Source: JBEKYD01 sp049511335
GTDB lineage: Bacteria > Acidobacteriota > Terriglobia > Bryobacterales > Bryobacteraceae
DNA: 12,265 nucleotides
Assembly: GCA_049511335.1 (NCBI GenBank)
Contig: JBEKYD010000237.1
Location: forward strand, 1 to 12,265
Reading direction: 5' to 3'
The position numbers and the translations under genes are program-made. Of the stretch, positions 1 through 6,407 are shown piece after piece; the first letter of the stretch is position 1; each line of letters opens with the position of its first letter. The notes below the pieces were generated by a model. It did not search any database. It was not told where the DNA came from and saw only the letters and a program-made list of their open reading frames with translations.

Positions 1-8
1 AACCCGCT

Positions 9-1043
9 ATGACCAAAGTGACCATGCGCGATGTGGCCCGGCTCGCCGGAGTTTCGGTGGCCACCGTTTCCGCCGTGATCAATGGCGGCCCCAAAGTCAG
101 CCAACTGCGCTCCGAGCGCGTGCGCCAGGCGATGGAGGCGCTCGATTATTATCCCGACCAGGTGGCCCGCAGCCTGAAGGTCGGCAAAACCGGGGTGGTC
201 GGCATGGTGATTCCCGATATCACCAACAGCTTTTTCGCGCACTTGATCCGCGGCACCGAAGACGTGGCCCGGCAGCACGGCTACTCGGTGATTCTGTGCG
301 ATTCCGCCGAAGACCCGCAGCAGGAGCGGCTGCTGCTGAATACCCTGTTTTCGCGCCGCGTGGATGGCGTGCTGATGGCCTGCTCGGACGCTTCGGCGGC
401 CTACGACCGGCTGATGCGGCGCCGCTTTCCCATGGTGTTCGTGGACCGCATTCCGCGCGGGCTCACCCACAGCGCGGTCTCCACCGATAACGTGGCCGCC
501 GCCTGCCAGGCCACCCGTCACCTGATCGAGCTGGGGCACACCCGCATTGCCTTCCTCACCGGGCGGCTGGGCCTGTCGCCGCACGCCGGCCGGCTGGAGG
601 GATTCCGGCAGGCGATGGAGGGGGCCAACCTTCCCATCCGGGAATGCTATCTGTGCCAGGGCGATGGGCAAACCGAAACCGGGTATCGGATCGGCAGCGA
701 GCTGCTGGGTATGGAAACGCCGCCCACCGCCATCGTATCGAGCAACCACAACGTGATGCTGGGGCTGATGCGGGCGGTGGCGCAACTGGGCCTGAAGTGC
801 CCGAGCGACGTGAGCGTAGTGGGATTCGACGATTCGGCCTGGAGCATGCACCACACGCCGCGGCTCACCGTGATCGCGCAAAGGGCCGACCAGATCGGCA
901 AGACCGCCTTCGAGATGCTGCTCCAGAAAATGCAGGCGCCGGAAAGCGAGCCGCCGCAGCCGGAGTTGGTGCTGGTGCCCGCCGAACTGCGGATCCGCGA
1001 TTCCACCTGCCCGCCCATCGCCCAGCTCAGCCTAAGCTCCTGA
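9..1043 (+). CDS. LacI-family transcriptional regulator
   Basis: The 344-residue product has the length and layout of a LacI/GalR repressor. Residues 6-26 form the N-terminal helix-turn-helix (MRDVARLAGVSVATVS), and residues 50-58 carry the hinge-helix signature ARSLK. From about residue 62 it is a periplasmic-binding-protein-like effector domain, with VGMVIPDITNSFF at the start, VDGVLMA and FVDRIPRG in the middle, and VVGFDDSAW near the C-terminus. Such proteins bind a palindromic operator as dimers and release or tighten on it when a small ligand, usually a sugar or nucleoside, binds. The ligand cannot be read from the sequence. The lactate permease gene 46 nt downstream on the same strand is the obvious target or operon partner. 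The ATG lies eight bases into the window, so any promoter is out of view and a slightly earlier start cannot be excluded. Confidence 0.93.
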   Translation: MTKVTMRDVARLAGVSVATVSAVINGGPKVSQLRSERVRQAMEALDYYPDQVARSLKVGKTGVVGMVIPDITNSFFAHLIRGTEDVARQHGYSVILCDSAEDPQQERLLLNTLFSRRVDGVLMACSDASAAYDRLMRRRFPMVFVDRIPRGLTHSAVSTDNVAAACQATRHLIELGHTRIAFLTGRLGLSPHAGRLEGFRQAMEGANLPIRECYLCQGDGQTETGYRIGSELLGMETPPTAIVSSNHNVMLGLMRAVAQLGLKCPSDVSVVGFDDSAWSMHHTPRLTVIAQRADQIGKTAFEMLLQKMQAPESEPPQPELVLVPAELRIRDSTCPPIAQLSLSS

Positions 1044-1061
1044 GTCCTCGCTAGCGTGGTC

Positions 1062-1071
1062 GATACGTTTC
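1062..1071. promoter_or_regulatory. Possible LacI-type operator between the regulator and the permease
   Basis: GATACGTTTC is an imperfect palindrome centred on CpG (8 of 10 positions pair). The right half plus the next base, CGTTTCA, resembles the half-site of many LacI/GalR operators (TGAAACG/CGTTTCA). It lies just upstream of the permease ribosome binding site (AAGGAG, 1079-1084), where a repressor could act. The left half is degenerate, so this is only a candidate. Confidence 0.25.
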
Positions 1072-1089
1072 AATTCAGAAGGAGAATCG

Positions 1090-2712
1090 ATGGCGTGGCA
1101 GCAGGACTATTATCCCCTCGCTCACAGCCTGGCGTGGTCCGCGCTGGCGGCGGCAACGCCCATGCTGGTGCTCATATACTTGTTGGCCTGGAAGCGCAAG
1201 CCGGCCTGGTTGGCAGCCCTCGCCAGCCTGGCTGCCGCCGCCCTGGTGGCGCTCTTCCTCTACCGCATGCCCCCGCGGCTGGCCCTGGCCTCGTCGATGT
1301 ACGGAGCCGCCTTCGGACTGCTTCCCATCGGCTGGATCACCCTCAATTCCATCTTGCTCTACCGCCTCACGCTCGAAACCGGACAATTTGAATTCATCAA
1401 ACGCTCGCTCACCGGCTTGACCACCGACCGGCGCCTGCAGGTTCTGGTGATCGCCTTCGCCTTCGGCGCTTTCATCGAAGGCGCCGCCGGCTCCGGTGTT
1501 CCGGTAGCGGTGGGGGCGGCGATGCTGGCGGGGCTGGGATTTCCGCCGCTCGAAGCCGCCGTCATCTGCCTCCTGGCCAACACCGCGCCGGTCGCCTTTG
1601 GAGCCATCGGCACGCCCATTTTCACTCTCAATGCCACCACCGGGCTACCCATCCAGCGCCTGAGTACCTGCGTGGCCAGCATCTGCGCGCCCTTTGCCTT
1701 GTTCATTCCCATCTACCTGACCGCGCTGGTAGGCGGCCGGAAAGGGGTTCGCGGAGCTTTGCCCGCGTCTCTAGTCTGCGGCGTTAGCTTCGCCTCCGTG
1801 AAATGGCTGGTGGCGTGGCGCCTCGGCCCGCAGTTGACGGACGTGTTGGCGTCTCTCGCCGCGCTTGCCTGCCTGGTCCTCTTACTGCGCGTGTGGCAAC
1901 CGAAAGATAACGCTTCTCATGCCGCCGCGACCAACGCCGAGCGCTATCGCGACAGCGCGAAAACCATCTGGTGGGCCTGGGCGCCCTATATTTTGCTGGC
2001 TGCATGCGTGTTGCTTTGGGGATTGCCCCTGCTGCGAGGGCCACTCGACCGCACTACCCCGCTGATTGCCTGGCCCGCGCTCGACGGCCAGGTCCGCCGC
2101 ATGCCGCCGGTCGTCCCCGCTCCCGCCGGATATGCCGCCGTCTACAAGTTCGAGTGGCTGGCTTCCCCGGGAACGGCCTGTCTCGTGGCCAGCGTCCTGG
2201 CCGCCATGTTGGCCGGCCTGTCGCCGCGGCGGTTTGCGGCTGTGTTCGCCAGAACTCTCCGCACCATGGCCTTCCCTCTGATCACCATCGTGTCCGTATT
2301 GAGCCTTGCCTTTCTGATGAATTACTGCGGCGCCACGGCAACCTTGGGACTGGCCTTCGCCGGCACCGGCCGGTTTTTTCCGTTCTTCAGTCCGTTGCTT
2401 GGCTGGATGGGCGTGTTTCTCACCGGCTCCGACGCCAGCTCCAATGCGCTGTTCGGCAATCTCCAGGTGGTCACCGCAAGGCGTTTGTCTCTGAACCCCG
2501 TCCTGATGGCATCGGCGAATTCCAGCGGCGGGGTGATGGGAAAGATGATCAGCGTGCAGACCATCGCCGTCGCCGCGGCCGCAACCGGCATGGATACGTC
2601 CCAGGAAACCCAGCTCTTCCGCTTCAACTTTTGGCGCAGCCTGCTGCTGGCCTCGGCCATCGGTTTGCTGACCACGGCGTACGCGTACCTGTTGCCGGCG
2701 TCCACCTTCTGA
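1090..2712 (+). CDS. lldP: L-lactate permease (LctP/LldP family)
   Basis: The 540-residue, highly hydrophobic protein has roughly a dozen membrane helices and matches the L-lactate permease family, whose members usually have about 530-560 residues. Family signatures are clear: GAFIEGAAGSGVPVAVGAAM (from residue 126), NTAPVAFGAIGTPI (164-177), LTGSDASSNALFGN (about 443-456) and NSSGGVMGKMIS (from 477). The family takes up lactate, and in some members glycolate, through the inner membrane with a cation gradient. A strong AAGGAG at 1079-1084, five bases before the ATG, fixes the start. The gene probably belongs to a two-gene unit with the upstream LacI-type regulator. No lactate dehydrogenase gene (lldD, lldEFG) is visible, so the exact 2-hydroxy acid carried is inferred from the family alone. 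The symbol is by family; lctP is equally valid. Confidence 0.93.
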   Translation: MAWQQDYYPLAHSLAWSALAAATPMLVLIYLLAWKRKPAWLAALASLAAAALVALFLYRMPPRLALASSMYGAAFGLLPIGWITLNSILLYRLTLETGQFEFIKRSLTGLTTDRRLQVLVIAFAFGAFIEGAAGSGVPVAVGAAMLAGLGFPPLEAAVICLLANTAPVAFGAIGTPIFTLNATTGLPIQRLSTCVASICAPFALFIPIYLTALVGGRKGVRGALPASLVCGVSFASVKWLVAWRLGPQLTDVLASLAALACLVLLLRVWQPKDNASHAAATNAERYRDSAKTIWWAWAPYILLAACVLLWGLPLLRGPLDRTTPLIAWPALDGQVRRMPPVVPAPAGYAAVYKFEWLASPGTACLVASVLAAMLAGLSPRRFAAVFARTLRTMAFPLITIVSVLSLAFLMNYCGATATLGLAFAGTGRFFPFFSPLLGWMGVFLTGSDASSNALFGNLQVVTARRLSLNPVLMASANSSGGVMGKMISVQTIAVAAAATGMDTSQETQLFRFNFWRSLLLASAIGLLTTAYAYLLPASTF

Positions 2713-2760
2713 GAGCGGCAATTTATTGCGCGTGCGCGGTATGCATCAAATCCTACTGGA

Positions 2761-2807
2761 TGACATCAAATTGAGTAATTGACATCATTATTGATTTATG
2801 CCATCAT
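2761..2807 (+). promoter_or_regulatory. Promoter/operator region of the toxin-antitoxin pair
   Basis: This stretch is visibly AT-richer than its surroundings. TTGACA at 2779-2784 is a perfect -35 box; 17 bases on, CATCAT (2802-2807) is a 4-of-6 match to a -10 box. The motif TGACATCA occurs twice (2761-2768 and 2780-2787, 19 bp apart), each followed by an ATTGA a few bases later. Small inverted repeats lie in the same place: TCAA-A-TTGA (2766-2774) and ATCA-TTAT-TGAT (2784-2795). Ribbon-helix-helix antitoxins normally bind such repeated half-sites over their own promoter, so autoregulation is the likely role. Confidence 0.5.
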
Positions 2808-2814
2808 AAAGGTC

Positions 2815-3039
2815 ATGAGGACGACGTTGACGTTGGAAGATGATGCCATCGAGGCCGTGCAGGAATTCTCGGTGCGGCGAGGCATTTCATTGGGTAAGGC
2901 GGCATCGGAGCTCATTCGCCGCGGCAGCCGGTACCAACTGGGTGTCCGCAAGGTGAATGGGTTGCCGGTGCTCGACGCTTCCGGCGACATACCGGCGATC
3001 ACCGCCGAACGGGTGCGCGAGTTGCTGGACGAAGAATGA
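2815..3039 (+). CDS. Ribbon-helix-helix antitoxin (VapB-like)
   Basis: This is a 74-residue protein starting MRTTLTLEDDAIEAV. The first 45 residues fit a ribbon-helix-helix (CopG/Arc-like) domain: a short beta strand (RTTLTL), a helix, a turn at RRGISLG, and a second helix (KAASELIRRG). The acidic C-terminal part (about 50-74, ending RVRELLDEE) is what usually wraps the toxin's active site. I chose the ATG at 2815. A TTG at 2779 in the same frame would add twelve hydrophobic residues before the conserved strand, and that TTG is part of the probable -35 box. The stop codon overlaps the toxin start by four bases (ATGA), so the two are almost certainly co-translated. It should neutralise the toxin and, with it, repress the shared promoter. 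Assignment to VapB rests on the RHH fold plus the PIN-domain partner. Confidence 0.82.
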   Translation: MRTTLTLEDDAIEAVQEFSVRRGISLGKAASELIRRGSRYQLGVRKVNGLPVLDASGDIPAITAERVRELLDEE

Positions 3040-3476
3040 CGCGCTACCTGGCGGACGTCAATATTCTTCTGGCTTTGGTCTGGCCGCGGCATACCGGGCA
3101 TGCCGCGGCGCAGGCTTGGTTCGCCAAGTCCGGGCGCCGGGCCTGGGCGACCAACCCGCTGACACAACTCGGAGTGCTGCGCCTGCTGACCAATCCGGCG
3201 GTAACCTACGGCGCGGTGAGCGCCCGGACGGCGCTCGAACTGGTTGCCGAGGCGACGACCCATCCTGGGCACGAGTTCTGGCCGCTGGAGCGCGACCCTC
3301 CCGCGATCCTCAAGCCACTCGCCGCCGAACTGAAGGGCCACCAGCAATGGACCGATGCCCTGCTGCTGCTTCATGCCGCCGAACGGAACGGGGTGCTGGT
3401 GACCTTCGATGCGGGCATTGGCAAGCTGGCATCCGGCAAATTTGGCAGCCGCGTCCTGGTCTTGAAGCAGGGTTAA
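3036..3476 (+). CDS. PIN-domain ribonuclease toxin (VapC-like)
   Basis: The 146-residue protein matches the PIN-domain VapC toxin family, metal-dependent ribonucleases that cut tRNA or rRNA when the antitoxin is degraded. The first acidic residue is Asp7 in YLADVNILLAL; Asp107 in WTDALLLL and Asp125 in LVTFDAG are the later acidic residues of the active site. TNPLTQLGVLRLLTNP (40-55) is the helix that normally supplies a conserved Glu; here the position appears to be Gln44. The ATG overlaps the antitoxin stop, the usual arrangement for this class. The fold and pairing are clear; whether the enzyme is fully active, given Gln44, is not. Seventy-one bases without a gene follow before purS. Confidence 0.87.
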   Translation: MTRYLADVNILLALVWPRHTGHAAAQAWFAKSGRRAWATNPLTQLGVLRLLTNPAVTYGAVSARTALELVAEATTHPGHEFWPLERDPPAILKPLAAELKGHQQWTDALLLLHAAERNGVLVTFDAGIGKLASGKFGSRVLVLKQG

Positions 3477-3503
3477 GACAACGCGAACCGGCGTCCGGGC
3501 TCT

Positions 3504-3521
3504 CACAGACTGAAGTCCGTG
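3504..3521. repeat. Short palindrome, possible dispersed REP-like element
   Basis: CACAGACT and AGTCCGTG are separated by GA and pair at seven of eight positions (one A-C mismatch). It lies between the toxin gene and purS. I recall palindromes of the type 'cacagactgaagtctgtg' as common intergenic repeats in Acidobacteriota genomes, so this may be a diverged copy. With a two-base loop and no T-run it does not look like an intrinsic terminator. Confidence 0.4.
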
Positions 3522-3530
3522 CCACCATGC

Positions 3531-3536
3531 GATAAT
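3531..3536 (+). promoter_or_regulatory. Candidate -10 box of purS
   Basis: GATAAT matches TATAAT at five of six positions and ends 11 bases before the purS ATG. No convincing -35 is seen at 16-18 bp. If it is used, the transcript would begin only a few bases before the start codon. GGGG at 3537-3540 is the only purine-rich stretch near a Shine-Dalgarno position. Confidence 0.4.
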
Positions 3537-3547
3537 CGGGGTTCTCC

Positions 3548-3793
3548 ATGAAAGCGCGCGTGTTCGTTTCTTTCAAATCGACGGTGCTCGATCCGCAAGG
3601 CCAGACGGTGCGCTCCGCCCTCGAAGGCCTGGGTTATCATTCCATCGCGGATGTGCGGCAGGGCAAAGTTTTCGACATCGTTCTAGGCGATGGCGCCAGC
3701 CGCGAACAGGCGGTCAAAGATCTGGACGCCATTGCGCGCGAAGTGCTGGCCAATCCGGTGATCGAGGAATACCGGGTCGAAATCCTCGACTGA
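3548..3793 (+). CDS. purS: Phosphoribosylformylglycinamidine synthase subunit PurS
   Basis: The 81-residue protein has the exact size and pattern of PurS: KARVFVSFKSTVLDPQGQTV at the start (strand plus the LDPQG turn), then ALEGLGY, VRQGKVFDIVL in the middle, and NPVIEEYRVEILD at the C-terminus. PurS dimers join the amidotransferase PurQ to the synthase PurL. The complex converts FGAR to FGAM with glutamine and ATP, the fourth step of de novo purine synthesis, in the cytosol. PurS is needed only where PurL is the short form, so the genome should encode small PurL and PurQ. Neither is adjacent: purS stands between a toxin-antitoxin pair and glmS, unlike the common purSQL order. No strong ribosome binding site precedes the ATG; a GATAAT box 11 bases upstream suggests a very short leader. 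Confidence 0.93.
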   Translation: MKARVFVSFKSTVLDPQGQTVRSALEGLGYHSIADVRQGKVFDIVLGDGASREQAVKDLDAIAREVLANPVIEEYRVEILD

Positions 3794-3832
3794 CAACAGC
3801 CGCCCGAAAGGTTTTGCCCAAATTCCGCACTC

Positions 3833-3838
3833 TATAAT
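3833..3838 (+). promoter_or_regulatory. Consensus -10 box of glmS, nearly on the start codon
   Basis: A perfect TATAAT ends six bases before the glmS ATG at 3845. Transcription would then start at or within a base or two of the ATG, giving a leaderless or almost leaderless mRNA. In agreement, the bases between (GAATTC) contain no Shine-Dalgarno sequence. The -35 is poor (T-rich GGTTTTG around 3810-3816). Confidence 0.55.
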
Positions 3839-3844
3839 GAATTC

Positions 3845-5698
3845 ATGTGTGGGATTGTAGGCTACATCGGCGCGCGCAAAGCGGTGCCGATCATTCTCGA
3901 TGGGCTCCGCCGGCTGGAGTACCGCGGCTACGATTCGGCGGGTTTGGCGGTATACGACGAACAGGGCGAGCTGGCGATACGGCGCGCCAAAGGGAAGCTG
4001 CGCAACCTGGAAGACGCCATCCGCATGAACCCGGTGGATGGCTCGTTCGGCATCGGCCACACGCGCTGGGCCACCCACGGCCGGCCTACCGAAGAGAACG
4101 CCCATCCGCATCGCGATTGCAAGGGCGACGTGGTGGTGGTGCACAACGGCATCGTGGAAAACTATCTCTCGCTCAAGCACCAGCTCGAAAGCGAGGGCCA
4201 CAAATTCAGAACCGAAACCGATACCGAAGTGATTGCTCACCTGGTGGAGAAATACTTTTCGGGCAACCTCGAAGAGGCGGTGCGCGGGGCGGTGAAAGAT
4301 TTGACGGGGGTGTTTGCGCTGGCCGTGATTTCGCGCTCGGATCCGTATAAGATCGTGGCGGCGCGGAACGGTCCGCCGGTGGTGGTCGGTATCGGCGACG
4401 ACGAATACTTCATTGCGTCCGACGTGCCGGCGATTTTGAGCTATACCCGCGACATGTTCTTTCTGGCGGACGGCGACATGGCGATCCTCCAACCCGACGG
4501 AGTGCGTTTGAGCGATTTTGAAGGACGTCCCGTGAACCGGCAAGTGGCGCACGTTCTCTGGGACCCGATTCTGGCGGAAAAAGGCGGCTACAAACACTTC
4601 ATGCTCAAGGAAATCTACGAGCAGCCGCGCGCCGTTCGGGACACCATGCTGGGGCGCGTGGGCCAGGAGACCGGGCGCATCTTTCTGGACGAAATGGATA
4701 TCGCGCCGGCCGAATTCGCGCGCTTCCGTCACGTGCGCATCATTGCCTGCGGCACCAGTTGGCACGCGGGGCTGGCCGGCAAGTTTCTGATCGAGAAACT
4801 GGCGCGCATTCCGGTGGAAGTGGACTACGGCAGCGAGTTCCGCTATCGCGACCCGATCATGGAGCCGGACACGCTTACGGTGGTGATTTCGCAATCCGGC
4901 GAAACCGCCGATACGCTGGCGGCGCAGCGCGAGGCCAAGCACAGAGGCTCGAAGACGCTGGCCATCTGCAACGTGGTCGGCTCCATGATTACGCGGGAAG
5001 CGGCCGGCGCGATCTATACTCATGCGGGGCCGGAAATCGGGGTGGCTTCCACCAAGGCCTTCACCTGCCAGTTGACCGCGCTGTTCATTCTGGCCATGCA
5101 ACTGGGACAGGCCAACCGGCAGCTCGACGAAAGCGCCTCGCGCTGCCTGGTGCAGGAATTGCTCCGCATCCCCGGCAAGCTCGAAACCGTACTCTCGCAC
5201 GATGCCATTTACGAGCAACTGGCGCGCGATTTCCACCACATCACCAACGCCCTGTATCTAGGGCGCGGCATTCACTATCCGATCGCGCTCGAAGGCGCTC
5301 TGAAGCTGAAAGAAATTTCCTACGTTCACGCCGAAGGCTATCCGGCCGGCGAAATGAAACACGGGCCCAACGCGCTGATCGACGAGAAACTGCCGGTGGT
5401 GGTGCTGGCCACGCGCGACCCCGCCAGCGAAGAGAGCTGTTTGCTTTATGAAAAGACGCTCTCCAATATTCAGGAAGTGAAAGCGCGCGAAGGCATCGTG
5501 ATTGCTGTGGTCACCGCGGGCGACGAGCACGTCCGCAAATCGGCCGACCACGCCATCGAAATTCCGGCTACCCGCGAGCTGCTCAGCCCGCTGCTCGAAA
5601 TCGTCCCGCTGCAGTTGCTGGCCTATCACATCGCGGTGCGGCGCGGATGCGACGTGGACCAGCCGCGCAATCTGGCTAAAAGCGTCACCGTGGAGTAG
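3845..5698 (+). CDS. glmS: Glutamine--fructose-6-phosphate aminotransferase (isomerizing)
   Basis: This 617-residue enzyme (E. coli GlmS has 609) makes glucosamine-6-phosphate from fructose-6-phosphate and glutamine, the entry step to UDP-GlcNAc for peptidoglycan and lipopolysaccharide. The class II glutaminase domain begins MCGIVGYIG with Cys2 as the N-terminal nucleophile once Met is removed; Arg74-Trp75 (HTRWATHG), Asn101-Gly102 (VHNGIVENY) and Asp126 are in their usual places. Two SIS sugar-isomerase domains follow: ACGTSWHAG near residue 302 with SQSGETADT near 352, then EGALKLKEISYVHAEGYPAG with MKHGPNAL (His506). The C-terminus is the invariant PRNLAKSVTVE with the sugar-binding Lys612. 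The length is complete and no key residue is missing. The 51 nt between purS and glmS leave no room for a glmS ribozyme. The downstream yjbQ gene follows after five bases and is probably co-transcribed. Confidence 0.98.
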   Translation: MCGIVGYIGARKAVPIILDGLRRLEYRGYDSAGLAVYDEQGELAIRRAKGKLRNLEDAIRMNPVDGSFGIGHTRWATHGRPTEENAHPHRDCKGDVVVVHNGIVENYLSLKHQLESEGHKFRTETDTEVIAHLVEKYFSGNLEEAVRGAVKDLTGVFALAVISRSDPYKIVAARNGPPVVVGIGDDEYFIASDVPAILSYTRDMFFLADGDMAILQPDGVRLSDFEGRPVNRQVAHVLWDPILAEKGGYKHFMLKEIYEQPRAVRDTMLGRVGQETGRIFLDEMDIAPAEFARFRHVRIIACGTSWHAGLAGKFLIEKLARIPVEVDYGSEFRYRDPIMEPDTLTVVISQSGETADTLAAQREAKHRGSKTLAICNVVGSMITREAAGAIYTHAGPEIGVASTKAFTCQLTALFILAMQLGQANRQLDESASRCLVQELLRIPGKLETVLSHDAIYEQLARDFHHITNALYLGRGIHYPIALEGALKLKEISYVHAEGYPAGEMKHGPNALIDEKLPVVVLATRDPASEESCLLYEKTLSNIQEVKAREGIVIAVVTAGDEHVRKSADHAIEIPATRELLSPLLEIVPLQLLAYHIAVRRGCDVDQPRNLAKSVTVE

Positions 5699-5703
5699 CC
5701 GCC

Positions 5704-6132
5704 TTGCAGCAATTTCAAGGGCGCCTGGAAGTGGCCACGCGCGGCAGGGGCCTGTACGATATTACCGGCCGGGTTGCCGACTGGCTGGACGGCCGCGGCG
5801 TGGGCGCCGGCCTCGTCACCGTATTCGTGCAGCATACCTCGGCGTCCCTCACCATTCAGGAGAATGCCGATCCGGACGTGATCGACGATCTGAACGCGTT
5901 CTTCGATCGCCTGGTGGCCGAGGACCCGCATCTCTACCGCCACACCATCGAAGGCGCCGACGATATGCCGTCCCACATCCGTGCCGCCCTCACGCTGACG
6001 CAGATTTCCATTCCGATCCAGCACGGCCGCATGGCTTTGGGCACCTGGCAGGGCATTTACTTGTTCGAGCACCGCGCCTCTCCGCACCGCCGCAGCGTGG
6101 TGCTGCATTTCCTGGGTGAGGCGGAAGCGTAG
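5704..6132 (+). CDS. yjbQ: YjbQ/UPF0047 family protein
   Basis: The 142-residue protein matches the YjbQ (UPF0047) family along its whole length. The conserved blocks are QHTSASLTIQENADPDV (43-59), YRHTIEGADDMPSHIRAAL (78-96) and GRMALGTWQGIYLFEHR (108-124). Databases often label the family 'secondary thiamine-phosphate synthase enzyme', because some members weakly complement thiE loss; the physiological role is not settled. The invariant His residues in these blocks suggest a small-molecule or metal site. Translation starts at TTG 5704: GGAG at 5692-5695, inside the end of glmS, gives an eight-base spacing, and the protein begins at the usual family position. The five-base gap implies translational coupling with glmS. 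No thiamine gene is near. Confidence 0.92.
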   Translation: MQQFQGRLEVATRGRGLYDITGRVADWLDGRGVGAGLVTVFVQHTSASLTIQENADPDVIDDLNAFFDRLVAEDPHLYRHTIEGADDMPSHIRAALTLTQISIPIQHGRMALGTWQGIYLFEHRASPHRRSVVLHFLGEAEA

Positions 6133-6407
6133 GGTCCACGCGCACAAAAATGCACAAAAGCCGTGGCCAGAACAGACTACGGTCGAGCGCGGGTGTCCCT
6201 CTTTTGGGGCACCGGCTGCCAAATTGCGCTCCGGTACGCTCATCCTGGGCCATATCGCTCAGTCCTATGCCCCTCAAGCCGTTTACCGCGGAATAATTAA
6301 CCAAAATCTAAAGGAACATCTAGAGTTACGGCTACGGCTGGAGACTTGCAAGTAGGATGTAGAGGGTAGGTTGCTGGGCGGACATATTGTAAAGATCTAC
6401 AGGTCCA
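6133..6407. other. 275-bp non-coding gap before the signalling cluster
   Basis: No recognisable gene lies here. A bulged stem just after the yjbQ stop (CCACG 6136-6140 with CGTGG 6162-6166, no T-run) could be a weak transcript end. GTGTCCC-TCTTTT-GGGGCAC (6193-6212) forms a 7-bp stem with one G-U pair, and ACCGG/CCGGT (6211-6215 and 6231-6235) pair across 15 bases. The second half (about 6285-6400) is AT-richer and should contain the kinase promoter. TATTGT at 6385-6390 is a 4-of-6 match to a -10 box, without a matching -35. An open frame at 6116-6355 has no recognisable protein character. Confidence 0.4.

Noticed and set aside
1049..1056. Perfect palindrome CGCTAGCG after the LacI-type regulator
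   Set aside because: Eight bases of dyad symmetry are expected by chance at this scale, and it does not resemble a LacI-family operator as well as the site at 1062-1071.
2718..2729. GCAAT-TT-ATTGC hairpin just after the permease gene
   Set aside because: A 5-bp, AT-rich stem with a two-base loop and no T-run is too weak to call a terminator.
2815..3476. Mobile element or defence island around the toxin-antitoxin pair
   Set aside because: No transposase, integrase, tRNA, direct-repeat boundary or other defence gene is visible; the flanking genes are ordinary metabolic ones.
3794..3844. Possible glmS ribozyme upstream of glmS
   Set aside because: Only 51 nt separate purS from glmS, too short for the ribozyme, and the TATAAT box six bases before the ATG would leave no leader.
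3683..5239. Long open frame (518 codons) on the minus strand opposite purS and glmS
   Set aside because: It is fully antisense to well-recognised genes; its His/Arg-rich, low-pattern translation is what GC-rich codon bias produces on the opposite strand.
6116..6355. 79-codon open frame in the gap after yjbQ
   Set aside because: It starts inside yjbQ, has no ribosome binding site and no recognisable protein pattern.
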